Shown: positions 19,416 through 29,107 of the stretch, piece after piece | Numbering within the stretch: the first letter of the stretch is position 1 | How the letters are laid out: each line of letters starts with the position of its first letter | Origin: Marinospirillum celere | Lineage (GTDB): Bacteria; Pseudomonadota; Gammaproteobacteria; Pseudomonadales; Halomonadaceae | DNA: 64,000 nt | NCBI RefSeq assembly: GCF_900112235.1 | Contig: NZ_FOLH01000006.1 | Coordinates: forward strand, 61,617-125,616 | Direction of reading: 5' to 3' | The notes under the pieces: model-generated | The model's input: the letters and a program-made list of their open reading frames with translations, nothing else | The model's database searches: none | What the model was told of the DNA's origin: nothing | Position numbers and translations under genes: made by a program

Positions 19416-21059
19416 TTAGCTGCCTAACTTATTCAAGGGACCTGTTTCAGTTGCTTCCTCTTCTTCCGCTTCCTCTGGATCACAATCAGTGACAGCCCAA
19501 GGCTCTGCAGGCGCAGTTTTTCTTTCACCTTCGCGCGCTGCAAAGCGCTCACCTGCCAGAGCTCTTAACAAACCAAAGATCATTCCAACCACAATCACAG
19601 AAAAAGGCATAGCTGCAGTAATAACAGCCGATTGCAGGGTTTCGAGCCCGCCTGCTACCAGCAGCACACCCGTCAGCAGGGCCAGGAAAACACCCCAAAG
19701 GACACGATGCGCAGAGGGCGGATCAGCATCACCACCGGACAGGATGGTATTAATAACCAGGGTGCCAGCATTGGCTGAAGTAATCAGATAGGTGCCGATC
19801 AAGACTATCAGCAGGGTCGAGAAAACAGGTGTTAGTTGGCCAACCCCCATGCCTTCGACCGTGACAAACAGAGCTGTAGAAACATCTCTATCCACGGCTT
19901 CGACTACACCGCCGGGGCCAAACAACTCCTGATAAAGCGCCGTGCCACCAAAAAGGCCAATCCAGATAATGGTAATCCCTGTGGGTACCAGCAAGACACC
20001 CATAACAAATTCGCGGAAGGTACGACCGCGTGAAATCCGCGCAATAAACATCCCAACGAAGGGTGACCATGCCAGCCACCAGCCCCAGAAGAATACCGTC
20101 CAATCCGCTTGCCAGGAATCACCGTGGGTGACATTGGTATGAAAGGTCATACGCAGCAGGCTTTGAATATAGTCACCAGTCGCTTCGATGGTAACTCCAA
20201 TCAGATACTGGGTTGGTCCCAACAGTAGCATAAAGGAAACAGCGGCAATACTTAGCCAGAAGTTCATTTCTGAAAGCAGGCGTACCCCTTTGGAAACCCC
20301 GGAAACAACCGAAGCCGTGGCGATTACCATAATTACCGCAATAACCGTTAACTGCAATTGCGTGGAGCTGGCCAGCCCAAATACCTGGCTTAACCCGGCA
20401 TTCATTTGCTGCACACCCAACCCAAGCGTTGTTGCAATCCCAAAAACCGTACCGAAAACGGCCAGGAGATCAATAATATCCCCAAGGGGGCCGCGCACCT
20501 TCTCACCTAAAATTGGATAGAGTGCCGAGCGCACCGTCAGGGGTAAGTCATGGCGAAAAGCAAAGTAAGCCATCGTCAGGGCAACAAAGGAGAAGATCGC
20601 CCAGCCATTGATTCCCCAGTGAAAAAACGACAAGCGCATGGCGATAACCGCAGCATCCGCATCCGTCGTGCCTGGCATCACAAAAGGGTTATCCTGAAAC
20701 TGCATGATAGGTTGGGCCACAGACCAGAACAAAATACCTACACCTGTACCCGCTGCAAAGAGCATGCTAACCCAAGAAAAGAAGGTAAACTCAGGTAATT
20801 CAGAGTCACCACCCAGGCGAACATTTTTATAACGGCCTGTGCCCAGCCAGATCATAAAGAACAGCAGGAAGGCCACCAGAATCACGTAATACCATTCCAG
20901 AAAAGGATTCAGAAAACCGCGCAGGGTTGAGATACCCGTTGCGCTCACTTCCGTATACAAGCTGCCCATAACAACCGTGACCAAAACCATAAGAATAGAA
21001 ACCTTGGTCATCATGGCATTCATTCCCTTGAACAAACCTGAACTGGCCTGGTTATACAT
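19416..21059 (-). CDS. BCCT-family transporter (betaine/choline/carnitine type)
   Basis: 547-residue inner-membrane protein with 12 predicted hydrophobic segments and an acidic C-terminal tail. Typical BCCT motifs are SWVSMLFAAGTGVGILFWSVAQP, FFHWGINGWAIF and WTVFFWGWWLAWSPFVGMFIARISRGRT. Characterised members take up compatible solutes such as betaine or choline with sodium or protons, or exchange carnitine. Substrate cannot be fixed here. ATG 21059 follows AAGGAG. Confidence 0.95.
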   Translation of the reverse strand: MYNQASSGLFKGMNAMMTKVSILMVLVTVVMGSLYTEVSATGISTLRGFLNPFLEWYYVILVAFLLFFMIWLGTGRYKNVRLGGDSELPEFTFFSWVSMLFAAGTGVGILFWSVAQPIMQFQDNPFVMPGTTDADAAVIAMRLSFFHWGINGWAIFSFVALTMAYFAFRHDLPLTVRSALYPILGEKVRGPLGDIIDLLAVFGTVFGIATTLGLGVQQMNAGLSQVFGLASSTQLQLTVIAVIMVIATASVVSGVSKGVRLLSEMNFWLSIAAVSFMLLLGPTQYLIGVTIEATGDYIQSLLRMTFHTNVTHGDSWQADWTVFFWGWWLAWSPFVGMFIARISRGRTFREFVMGVLLVPTGITIIWIGLFGGTALYQELFGPGGVVEAVDRDVSTALFVTVEGMGVGQLTPVFSTLLIVLIGTYLITSANAGTLVINTILSGGDADPPSAHRVLWGVFLALLTGVLLVAGGLETLQSAVITAAMPFSVIVVGMIFGLLRALAGERFAAREGERKTAPAEPWAVTDCDPEEAEEEEATETGPLNKLGS

Positions 21060-21215
21060 TGCTACTCCTTGTTAAGTTAGTGGCTTTCGGGAAACAATCA
21101 TAGAGGTTCAGGAATAACAATGCCAATTCAACGCATTGATAAAAAAGCTAAACCTTACTTTCAAAATCAAATAGGCAGCCTTAGCAACTGCCTATTTCAA
21201 CTACTGAAAAAGTGA

Positions 21216-21968
21216 TCAGGATTTACCCGCAGTAAAGCCACCATCCACCATCAGATGAGCTCCTGTCACAAAACTGGCTTCATCGCTCACCAAAAACAAA
21301 AACGCATTGGCTACTTCTTCTGAACGACCCAAACGGCCCAGTGGATGCATACCGATTAGAAATTGCTTCAACTCATCATCCAAGGCTTCTAGCAACGGAG
21401 TATCGATGTAACCCGGGCCTATTGCATTCACACGAATACCTTTAGATGCATATTCCAACGCCAGGGTACGCGTCATATTGACCACCCCGCCTTTAGCAGC
21501 TGTATAGGCTGCTGTTTGCGACTGACCAAAAACACCCAGAATGGAGGCACAGTTAACGATACTGCCACTGTCCTGCTTTTCCATGATCTTCAAAGCAGCA
21601 CGAGCTACCCGAAAAACCCCGGTCAGGTTAATCTGAAGGATCTTATCGAAATCTTCATCAGTGACCTCTGTAGAGGGGGCAAGGCCACCGATACCCGCAT
21701 TATTAAACACACCATCGACACGACCGAGTTCCTGCTGCATCTTATTCAGCAAGGCATCCACTTCTGTGGTACTGGATACATCAGCTGGAATAAATAAGCA
21801 GCGACCTGAATGCTTGGCATCCAGTTCTTTAGCCAAGGCCTCACCTTTGCTAGTCGCCAAGTCCGACATCACCACGCTGGCCCCTTCCTCCAGACAGCGC
21901 TCCACGGATGCCAAACCAATACCACTTGCACCGCCAGTGATCAGAATTTTCTTATCTTGCAAACGCAT
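21216..21968 (-). CDS. SDR-family NAD(P) oxidoreductase
   Basis: Short-chain dehydrogenase of 250 residues, begins MRLQDKKILITGGASGIG (Rossmann dinucleotide motif TGGASGIG). NNAGIGGLAPS, the YTAAK catalytic tyrosine/lysine motif and VNAIGPGYIDTP are intact, so it should be active. Start 21968 has an AGGAG site; the frame stays open further upstream. The substrate is unknown. It lies downstream of no obvious operon partner and faces the BCCT promoter region. Confidence 0.92.
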   Translation of the reverse strand: MRLQDKKILITGGASGIGLASVERCLEEGASVVMSDLATSKGEALAKELDAKHSGRCLFIPADVSSTTEVDALLNKMQQELGRVDGVFNNAGIGGLAPSTEVTDEDFDKILQINLTGVFRVARAALKIMEKQDSGSIVNCASILGVFGQSQTAAYTAAKGGVVNMTRTLALEYASKGIRVNAIGPGYIDTPLLEALDDELKQFLIGMHPLGRLGRSEEVANAFLFLVSDEASFVTGAHLMVDGGFTAGKS

Positions 21969-22121
21969 GGTTTCACTCCTTATATAAGCAAACGTCTTTA
22001 GCTTATACCAAGTCATTAAAAACTTCAGGGTTATCCCCTGGGGATGCAAGCGAACCCCTGCTCGCCTATACTGGCTCAAGGATCACAATAAAATTCAAAA
22101 TCACGCACTCAAGGAGCCCCC

Positions 22122-22673
22122 ATGCGTCTTCTCATTTTTGCACTCTTTAGCTTGCTGGCTTTTACTGTTAACGCGGCCAACCTTAGCGAGAGTGATGTAC
22201 AGCGCTGGATCGACACCCACCCGCAAATTCAAGCCTGGCTGGATCAGCATGAAGATCTTTTCCCTGAAGAAGCAGAAGATGATTTTAGCTTCAATATGGA
22301 GCAGATTTTTGCCGAAGGCATTCAACAACTCAGGGATGCAGGCCTCTACGATGAATTCAACAGCCAAGTTCAAAATGCAGGCTTTCGCAGCGTAGAACAC
22401 TGGACTGAAACCACCCAGAGTATCACCCTCGCCTATATGGCCGTCGCCATGGAAGACAACCCCCACAGCCGCCAGATGGTTGAAATGCAATTAGAAGAAA
22501 TACGCACCTCCCCCCATATCCCCGCTGACCAAAGAGACATGTACGAAGCCATGCTCAGCAGCTCACTGGAAATGATGGACATGGCAGAACAAGTCCCCAC
22601 AGCCGACAAAAGAGCCGTAAGACCCCACATGAACCAACTTGATGGGCTTTTTGAAATGGCAGAGGATTATTAA
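22122..22673 (+). CDS. Secreted protein of unknown function
   Basis: 183-residue protein with a clear signal peptide (MRLLIFALFSLLAFTVNAA, cleavage expected after residue 18 or 19). The mature part is acidic and alpha-helical, rich in Met, Glu and Gln, and has no recognised domain. Single gene, convergent with urtE (9 bp apart). The start follows AAGGAG. I do not recognise it; export to the periplasm is the only safe statement. Confidence 0.85.
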   Translation: MRLLIFALFSLLAFTVNAANLSESDVQRWIDTHPQIQAWLDQHEDLFPEEAEDDFSFNMEQIFAEGIQQLRDAGLYDEFNSQVQNAGFRSVEHWTETTQSITLAYMAVAMEDNPHSRQMVEMQLEEIRTSPHIPADQRDMYEAMLSSSLEMMDMAEQVPTADKRAVRPHMNQLDGLFEMAEDY

Positions 22674-22681
22674 TCTTTAAT

Positions 22682-23380
22682 TCAAACCGTCAAATACTGT
22701 TTAATCAGTTCATCACTTAGTTCTGCAATCTCCCCTTCAGCCAGGTTTTTGCCGCGATCCATGATGACAAAGCGGTCAGCAAATTTCCGGGCGAAGGGAA
22801 GCTTTTGTTCAACCAGAAGTACGGTGAGTTGGTCTTCTTCGATCAGTTGACGGATGACTTCCCCGATCTGTTGAACGATGTTGGGCTGGATGCCTTCGCC
22901 GGGTTCGTCGAGGATCAGTAGCCTGGGTTCCAGTACCAGGGCGCGGCCTATTGCTAACTGTTGTTGCTGGCCGCCAGAGAGGTCACCACCGCGGCGGTGG
23001 CGCATTTCCTTGAGTACGGGGAAAAGTTCGTAGATGCGTTCCGGGATTTTCTTTTGACCATCGCTGCGCGCTGCCAGGCCGGTGCGTAGGTTGTCTTCTA
23101 CAGTCAGCAAAGGGAAAATCTGCCGTCCCTGGGGCACGTAGCCAATGCCCATGCGTGAACGGTCTTCCACCCGCTTGCGGGTTAATTCCGTTTCACCCTG
23201 GTAGAGCACTGAGCCATCCTTGATGGCAACCTCCCCCATAATCGCTTTCATCAGGGTGGTTTTACCCACCCCGTTGCGCCCCATGATGCAGGTACAGCGG
23301 CCCTTGGGGGCTTCCAGGGAGAGGTCTCTTAGGGTGTGGCTTTGTCCATAGTATTGGTTGAGCTGGTTGATCTTCAGCAT
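22682..23380 (-). CDS. urtE: Urea ABC transporter ATP-binding protein UrtE
   Basis: 232-residue ABC ATPase, LivF-type. Walker A is GRNGVGKTTLMKAIMG (residues about 35-50), the signature is LSGGQQQQLAIGRALV, and Walker B is RLLILDEPGEGIQP. The GEGIQP segment after Walker B is characteristic of UrtE. It is the last gene of the urea operon; its start overlaps the urtD stop by one base. Confidence 0.96.
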   Translation of the reverse strand: MLKINQLNQYYGQSHTLRDLSLEAPKGRCTCIMGRNGVGKTTLMKAIMGEVAIKDGSVLYQGETELTRKRVEDRSRMGIGYVPQGRQIFPLLTVEDNLRTGLAARSDGQKKIPERIYELFPVLKEMRHRRGGDLSGGQQQQLAIGRALVLEPRLLILDEPGEGIQPNIVQQIGEVIRQLIEEDQLTVLLVEQKLPFARKFADRFVIMDRGKNLAEGEIAELSDELIKQYLTV

Positions 23381-24204
23381 CAGGCTTCTTCTCCAAGGTA
23401 AACTTCAATCACTTTCGGGTTGTTGGATACTTCGTCCATACTTCCCTCGGCCAAAACGCTGCCCTGATGCAACACCGTAACCTGGCGAGCAATCGAGCGC
23501 ACAAAGCCCATATCATGCTCGACTACCACCACGGATTGCTTACCGGCCAGCCCCGTCAATAATTCAGCTGTGCGTTCCATTTCCTGTTCGGTCATCCCGG
23601 CGACGGGTTCATCCACCAGTAGCAGCCGTGGGCGTTGCATCAAAAGCATGCCAATTTCCAGCCACTGTTTTTGCCCATGCGAAAGGATTCCTGCTTCCTG
23701 GCGATGCAGTTCTTTCAGGCCAATCAATTCAAGCACTTCTTCAATCTGGGCACGAATATCGCCATTCATTTGTTCCAGCAAGGTGGGCAGCAGGCTTTTG
23801 TTGGTGGCACGGGCCAGTTCCAGATTCTGAAAAACGGTTAGGGCTTCAAAAACCGTAGGCTTCTGGAATTTACGGCCAATACCCAGGCTGGCAATTTCCG
23901 GTTCTGATTTTTCCAGCAGATTATGGCGACTGCCAAACCAGACGCTGCCTGCATCCGGGCGGGTTTTGCCGGTGATGATGTCCATCATGGTGGTTTTGCC
24001 CGCCCCATTGGGGCCAATAATGCAGCGCAGCTCACCATCGTCTATGGTCAGGTTGAGCTTGTTGATGGCCTGAAAACCATCGAAGCTGACACTGACATCT
24101 TCTAGATAGAGAATCGGGCCGTGACGCACATCAACGGGTGACTGCTGAGGAACCAGGAATTCAAAAACCCGATCCCGGTTCGCCATTTCCTTGAGCAGCT
24201 TCAT
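23380..24204 (-). CDS. urtD: Urea ABC transporter ATP-binding protein UrtD
   Basis: 274-residue LivG-type ABC ATPase. Walker A is GPNGAGKTTMMDIITG, the signature region is LSHGQKQWLEIGMLLMQRP and Walker B is LLLVDEPVAGMTEQE. The LSHGQKQWLEIGM variant is typical of UrtD. Its ATG overlaps the end of urtC by 4 bp, so translation is probably coupled. Partners with UrtE at the membrane complex UrtBC. Confidence 0.96.
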   Translation of the reverse strand: MKLLKEMANRDRVFEFLVPQQSPVDVRHGPILYLEDVSVSFDGFQAINKLNLTIDDGELRCIIGPNGAGKTTMMDIITGKTRPDAGSVWFGSRHNLLEKSEPEIASLGIGRKFQKPTVFEALTVFQNLELARATNKSLLPTLLEQMNGDIRAQIEEVLELIGLKELHRQEAGILSHGQKQWLEIGMLLMQRPRLLLVDEPVAGMTEQEMERTAELLTGLAGKQSVVVVEHDMGFVRSIARQVTVLHQGSVLAEGSMDEVSNNPKVIEVYLGEEA

Positions 24205-25310
24205 GCAGGCACCTCCTCTTCTTTCTCTTTGGCTTGTTTACGCTGCTTCAGCAAACCAGCGATGCCTTTGGGCAGGAAAACAGTGACCAAAACAAAGAGG
24301 CCACCCAAAGCAAACAGCCAGGCATCCGGCATAACCCCGGTAAAATAGGTTTTGGCATAGTTGACCAGAAGCGCACCAATCACCGCACCATAGAGAGTTG
24401 CACGCCCACCCAGGGCCACCCAGAGCACGATTTCAATTGAAAAAAGAGGCGCAAACTCACTGGGGTTAATAATCCCGACCTGGGGGACATAAAGCGCTCC
24501 AGCCACCCCGGCCAGCATGGCGGAAACCACAAAAACGGAAAGCTGAACCCTTTCCACCCGATAACCCAGAAAGCGGGTTCGTGCTTCTGCATCACGGCTG
24601 GCGATACATACCCGCCCCAGCTTGCTGTTGACCAGTGCCCGGCAAATCACATAGCCCACGGCCAGGGCCACACCACTGATTAGAAAGAGCGCCAGCCGGG
24701 TTTCATCGGTACGCAAATCAAAGCCGAGAATATCCCGAAAATTGGTCATCCCATCACTGCCGCCAAAGCCCATTTCATTGCGGTAGAAAGCCAGCATCAG
24801 GGCAAAAGTCAGGGCCTGGGTCATAATCGACAGATAGACCCCGGTAACGCGAGAGCGAAAGGCCAAATAACCGAAAGCAAAGGCCAGTACACCGGGGACC
24901 AACATCACCATCAAGGCAGTGAACAGGAAGCTGTCTGAACCCAGCCAATACCAGGGTAAGGCATCCCAGTTCAGAAAGACCATAAAGTCTGGCAGTTCAG
25001 GGTGACCATAAACACCTCGATCCCCGATCTGGCGCATCAGGTACATGCCCATCACATAGCCACCCAAGGCAAAGAAAGCACCATGCCCCAGACTGAGAAT
25101 ACCCAGATAGCCCCAGACCAGATCCACGGCTACAGCCAACAGAGCATAGCTAAGGTACTTGCCAAACAGGTTGACCGTATAGGCAGATACATACAAAGGA
25201 TGGTCTGCCGGAACTGCCAGGTGCAGCAGGGTGACCAGAATCATGGCCAGCAGCAGCACACCCAGAAAGATTCGTGTTGAGCGTTCGTATAAAGGTTGTG
25301 TCAGCCACAT
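24201..25310 (-). CDS. urtC: Urea ABC transporter permease UrtC
   Basis: 369-residue LivM-type permease with about ten hydrophobic segments. GYLGILSLGHGAFFALGGYVMGMYL and FLGYRVERVQLSVFVVSAMLAGVAGALY are family hallmarks. It forms the membrane channel with UrtB. It starts 3 bp after the urtB stop and overlaps urtD by 4 bp. Confidence 0.96.
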   Translation of the reverse strand: MWLTQPLYERSTRIFLGVLLLAMILVTLLHLAVPADHPLYVSAYTVNLFGKYLSYALLAVAVDLVWGYLGILSLGHGAFFALGGYVMGMYLMRQIGDRGVYGHPELPDFMVFLNWDALPWYWLGSDSFLFTALMVMLVPGVLAFAFGYLAFRSRVTGVYLSIMTQALTFALMLAFYRNEMGFGGSDGMTNFRDILGFDLRTDETRLALFLISGVALAVGYVICRALVNSKLGRVCIASRDAEARTRFLGYRVERVQLSVFVVSAMLAGVAGALYVPQVGIINPSEFAPLFSIEIVLWVALGGRATLYGAVIGALLVNYAKTYFTGVMPDAWLFALGGLFVLVTVFLPKGIAGLLKQRKQAKEKEEEVPA

Positions 25311-25313
25311 AAA

Positions 25314-26918
25314 TTAATCTCCCGCTGCCCGGCCTTTCTGCGGAAAGAGTCCACGGGGGCGTTTCTGGATGAAAAGGATAATGAAGACCAGTACCAGGAT
25401 TTTGGCGACGACCGCACCGGCCCAGGGTTCTATCACCTGATTGATAATGCCCAGCGACATACCCGCCACCAGGGTGCCCCAGAGATTACCGACCCCACCA
25501 AAGACCACCACCATGAAGGAATCAATAATGTAGGCCTGACCCAGATTGGGACCGACATTGGTCAGTTGTGATAAAGCCACACCGGCCAGACCGGCAACAC
25601 CTGAACCCAGTCCGAAGGTCATCATGTCCACGCGGGTGGCCTTGATACCCATGGAACGCGCCATTGCCCGATTTTGAGTCACGGCACGCACTTCCAGGCC
25701 CAAACGCGTCCGGCGCAGGATATAAATCAACGCCATAAAGACCAGCAGGGCAAAGGCCATGATGTAAAGGCGGTTGAGAGTTAAAGACAGGGCATCATTA
25801 ACAACCAGAGAACCACTCATCCATTCGGGTGTCACCACGGTACGGTTTTGTGGAGAAATTACGGTACGTACCAGCTGTTGTAGCATCAAGCTGATACCAA
25901 AGGTCGCCAGCAGGGTTTCCAGAGGGCGGCCTTTTAAAAACTGAATCACGCCTCTTTCCATGGCAATACCCACCAAACCCGAAACCATAAAACCGGCGGG
26001 TATCGATAACAGCAGTGCTAAACCCGGTTGACCTGGGAGAAGCTGCTGCATCGCCCAAGTGGTATAGGCACCCAACATGATCAACTCACCATGGGCCATA
26101 TTGATTACACCCATAACCCCAAAGGTAATCGCCAAACCTATAGCGGCTAGAACCAGAACAGAGCCCATGGATAAACCAAAATAAAGCGTTTCTGCCGTAC
26201 GATTCATTTTCAGGCGCTGCTCTATGGCACTCAGAGCGGCCTGGGCTTCTTGAGCCAAAAGTGGGTTTTCTTCCTGGGCCGCTGCACGACTCAGGGCAAT
26301 GCGGGCATCGGTGTTCAGGCTGCCATGCAATTCAGCCACGGCATCCAATTCGCCCTGTTCCAATTGATAAATCGCCAGTGCCAGACTTAAACGTTGTTGA
26401 ACACGGCGGTCGGTTTCCTGTTCGATATGCTCAGCCAGAAATTCAGCCAAAGCCTCATCCACCTCGCCCACCAGACGCTCAGCAGAAGCCCGGCGCAGAC
26501 TAAGATCTTCGGAATAAAGGTCAGCCACAGCAATCAGGCTGCGAATTTGATTACGCAAGGAGTTGTTAATACTGATTCGATTCAATTCGCGGCGGGAGAT
26601 TTCTCCCAGGTCTTCCTGGGTTAACGCATCTTCCACAGGCCAACTCCGGCCACGGTTATTCAGGACCACGACAAAACGACCCTCATGGGTTCTTTGCAGG
26701 CTGCCATCCAATAAGGCATTCAGCCAGTAGCGGGTTCGTGGGTCTTCACTGATCGCCAGTTCACTAATCGCTTCGCCCTTATCAGCAAAGGAACGAACAT
26801 CCAAGGCTTCCAGCAAGGCACCCGCTCTGACATCTTCTTCTGCAATAGAGAGTGAGGGTAGCCAGGTAAGGAAGAGTAAGAGGCAGGCAAGCAAAGGCTT
26901 CATGGCCATATCCTTCAT
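25314..26918 (-). CDS. urtB: Urea ABC transporter permease UrtB
   Basis: 534-residue protein. A signal-peptide-like N-terminus (MKPLLACLLLFLTWLPSLSI) and a roughly 200-residue periplasmic helical domain precede a LivH-type permease (GLAITFGVMGVINMAHGELIMLGAYTT). This long N-terminal extension is usual in proteobacterial UrtB. MAVVFGGVGNLWGT-type segments lie near the end. In-frame ATG codons at 26918, 26909 and 26903 leave the exact start open. An 84-bp gap with a hairpin separates it from urtA. Confidence 0.95.
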   Translation of the reverse strand: MKDMAMKPLLACLLLFLTWLPSLSIAEEDVRAGALLEALDVRSFADKGEAISELAISEDPRTRYWLNALLDGSLQRTHEGRFVVVLNNRGRSWPVEDALTQEDLGEISRRELNRISINNSLRNQIRSLIAVADLYSEDLSLRRASAERLVGEVDEALAEFLAEHIEQETDRRVQQRLSLALAIYQLEQGELDAVAELHGSLNTDARIALSRAAAQEENPLLAQEAQAALSAIEQRLKMNRTAETLYFGLSMGSVLVLAAIGLAITFGVMGVINMAHGELIMLGAYTTWAMQQLLPGQPGLALLLSIPAGFMVSGLVGIAMERGVIQFLKGRPLETLLATFGISLMLQQLVRTVISPQNRTVVTPEWMSGSLVVNDALSLTLNRLYIMAFALLVFMALIYILRRTRLGLEVRAVTQNRAMARSMGIKATRVDMMTFGLGSGVAGLAGVALSQLTNVGPNLGQAYIIDSFMVVVFGGVGNLWGTLVAGMSLGIINQVIEPWAGAVVAKILVLVFIILFIQKRPRGLFPQKGRAAGD

Positions 26919-26956
26919 TCAAAAAATTCAAATTCAATGCAGCAGCTTTTGTTTAC

Positions 26957-26984
26957 CCTTGTCGCTCCCGAGGTAGCGACAAGG
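26957..26984 (-). promoter_or_regulatory. Hairpin between urtA and urtB
   Basis: A perfect 10-bp stem, CCTTGTCGCT with AGCGACAAGG, around an 8-base loop lies just after the urtA stop. No T-run follows in the direction of transcription, so it is unlikely to be a strong terminator. Such hairpins after a binding-protein gene often protect its mRNA and let it be made in excess over the membrane parts; that role here is inference. Confidence 0.7.
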
Positions 26985-27002
26985 ATTCAGCTAGCCTGGG
27001 TA

Positions 27003-28343
27003 TTATTCGCCCAGAGCTTCTGCAGCTTCTTCTGCTGCCCGGCTACCCCCACAACGACCGGTTTTGACGTTGTAGTTACCGCAGCTCATGGGAGCACGCC
27101 AGTCAGAAACCAGGTCACGTGAACCAGGCAGGAAGTCTGACCAGGCATCACCTGCAACTGTCCCTGGTGTTTCCCAGACGACATCAAACTGGCCATTATT
27201 CTGGATTTCACCAATCAGAACCGGCTTGGTGATGTGGTGGTTGGGCATCATTACCGCATAGCCACCGGTCAGGTTGGGTACGGTAACCCCATAGATGGCA
27301 TCACGAACTTCATCAACATCCGTGGTTCCAGCTTTGCGTACTGCTTCCTTCCACATATTGAAGCCAATGTAATGGGCTTCCATGGGATCATTGGTGACCG
27401 CTTCTTCATCACCTGTGTAATCAATCCAGGCATCAATGAAGTCATAGTTGGCATCGGTATCGACACTCATGAAGTAGTTCCAGGCCGCCAGGTGGCCGAC
27501 TAGAGGGCCGGTATCGATGCCGGACAATTCCTGCTCACCAACCGAGAAGGCAACAACGGGAATATCGGCTGCATCAATACCCTGGTTGCCCAGTTCACGG
27601 TAGAAGGGCACATTGGCATCACCATTGATGGTGGAAACCACTGCAGTTTTCTTGCCCTGGCTACCAAAGCGACGGATTTCAGCAACGATGTTTTGCCAAT
27701 CCGAATGACCGAAAGGTGTGTAGTTGATCATGATGTCATCTTCTGCCACACCAAATTCTTCCTGAAGATAAGAGGCCAGGATACGATTGGTCGTGCGGGG
27801 GTAAACATAGTCCGTGCCGGCCAGCACCCAACGCTCAATACCGACTTGTTCATGCAGGTAGTTCACTGCAGGAATAGCCTGCTGGTTGGGAGCGGCACCC
27901 GTGTAGAAGACATTTTTGGACGACTCTTCACCTTCGTATTGCACTGGGTAGAAAAGCAAACCATTGAGTTCTTCAAACACCGGTAATACGGCTTTACGGG
28001 AAACAGAAGTCCAGTTACCGAAAACCACATCCACTTCATGTTGATCAAGAAGTTCACGAGCGCGCTCGGCAAACAGGGGCCAATTGGACGCTGGATCAAC
28101 CACCACGGCTTCAAGCTCACGGCCCAGCAAACCGCCCTGGGCGTTTTGCTGCTCAACCAGCATTTCAATGGTGTCTTTCAGGACGGTTTCACTAATCGCC
28201 ATGGTGCCAGACAAAGAGTGGAGAACGCCGACACGAATAGGATCTTGGGCAAAGGCCTGACTGCTACCCAGGGTTGCTAAGGTCAGTGCCGTACCCAGGC
28301 TGGTGGTGACGGCGAGTTTTTTGAGTTGATTCAATCGTTTCAT
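27003..28343 (-). CDS. urtA: Urea ABC transporter substrate-binding protein UrtA
   Basis: 446-residue periplasmic protein with a signal peptide ending SSQAFAQ. The mature N-terminus DPIRVGVLHSLSGTMAISE and FGNWTSVSRKAVLPVFEE, GLLFYPVQYEGEESS are hallmarks of the urea/short-amide UrtA group, distinct from LivJ/LivK. It starts 14 bp after the GntR gene and is followed by a stabilising hairpin. Confidence 0.96.
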   Translation of the reverse strand: MKRLNQLKKLAVTTSLGTALTLATLGSSQAFAQDPIRVGVLHSLSGTMAISETVLKDTIEMLVEQQNAQGGLLGRELEAVVVDPASNWPLFAERARELLDQHEVDVVFGNWTSVSRKAVLPVFEELNGLLFYPVQYEGEESSKNVFYTGAAPNQQAIPAVNYLHEQVGIERWVLAGTDYVYPRTTNRILASYLQEEFGVAEDDIMINYTPFGHSDWQNIVAEIRRFGSQGKKTAVVSTINGDANVPFYRELGNQGIDAADIPVVAFSVGEQELSGIDTGPLVGHLAAWNYFMSVDTDANYDFIDAWIDYTGDEEAVTNDPMEAHYIGFNMWKEAVRKAGTTDVDEVRDAIYGVTVPNLTGGYAVMMPNHHITKPVLIGEIQNNGQFDVVWETPGTVAGDAWSDFLPGSRDLVSDWRAPMSCGNYNVKTGRCGGSRAAEEAAEALGE

Positions 28344-28357
28344 CTTGTTGCTCCGCT

Positions 28358-29107
28358 TCAGCTGTTTTGGGAGAGATCATTAGAATCGTTGTTACTGGCA
28401 TCCAAATGCCTGGCTCTTGCTTCCTGCAGCATATGTATTGTTATTTTTCTGACTTCATCCCGACTGACGGCAATATGTGCTGCCATCAGACGCTTGGCAT
28501 GATCGGCACGATGGTGAGCAATGGCCTCTAAAATGGCGCCATGCTCCTCATAAGTGGCTTCAATACGGTAATCTTTGGTGAAATCCAGGCGACGAATAAT
28601 GTGAATTCGTTCACTGATATCTCGGTGAATCTGGTGCATTTCCCGGTTACCTGCAGCGGCAACCAACTGGCTGTGAAATTCCCTATCTTTTTCACTGAGG
28701 CGTATATCGGTGATCCACTCACTGGCATCGGCTAACCAGAAATCACGTAGCTCCTGCAGGGGTTCAGGTGTTTCAGTCATTGCGCAAAGACGATCAATCG
28801 CCGCTTCCTCCAGTAGAATGCGCACGTCATACAGCTCTTCAAATACTTGAAAATCAAAAGGCTTGACCTGCCAGCCACTGCGAAAATGCACATCGACATA
28901 CTGTTCCCGACGCAGGCGATAAAGGGCTTCGCGCACGGGAGTGCGGCTGGCCTGAAAACGCTCAGCAATATCGGCTTCACTGAAAAAGTCACCCGGCAGA
29001 AGCTCAAAGTTGAAGATCATGTCTTTGATCTGACCATAAATTCGATCCGCCAGATTTTCCCGGCGATTGTTTTTGGGGTTCTTGTTCAGGAAGTTTGCCG
29101 GGCTCAT
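28358..29107 (-). CDS. GntR-family (FadR subgroup) regulator of the urea operon
   Basis: 249-residue regulator. A winged helix (about residues 15-80: RIYGQIKDMIFNFELLPGD, RFQASRTPVREALYRLRREQ) is followed by an all-helical FCD ligand domain. ATG overlaps the urea carboxylase stop by one base (TGATG), so it is within the operon. The likely target is the palindrome at 34645-34680 whose centre CTTGTATACAAG fits FadR-subgroup operators. Autoregulation and response to urea or an intermediate are inference. Confidence 0.92.
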   Translation of the reverse strand: MSPANFLNKNPKNNRRENLADRIYGQIKDMIFNFELLPGDFFSEADIAERFQASRTPVREALYRLRREQYVDVHFRSGWQVKPFDFQVFEELYDVRILLEEAAIDRLCAMTETPEPLQELRDFWLADASEWITDIRLSEKDREFHSQLVAAAGNREMHQIHRDISERIHIIRRLDFTKDYRIEATYEEHGAILEAIAHHRADHAKRLMAAHIAVSRDEVRKITIHMLQEARARHLDASNNDSNDLSQNS

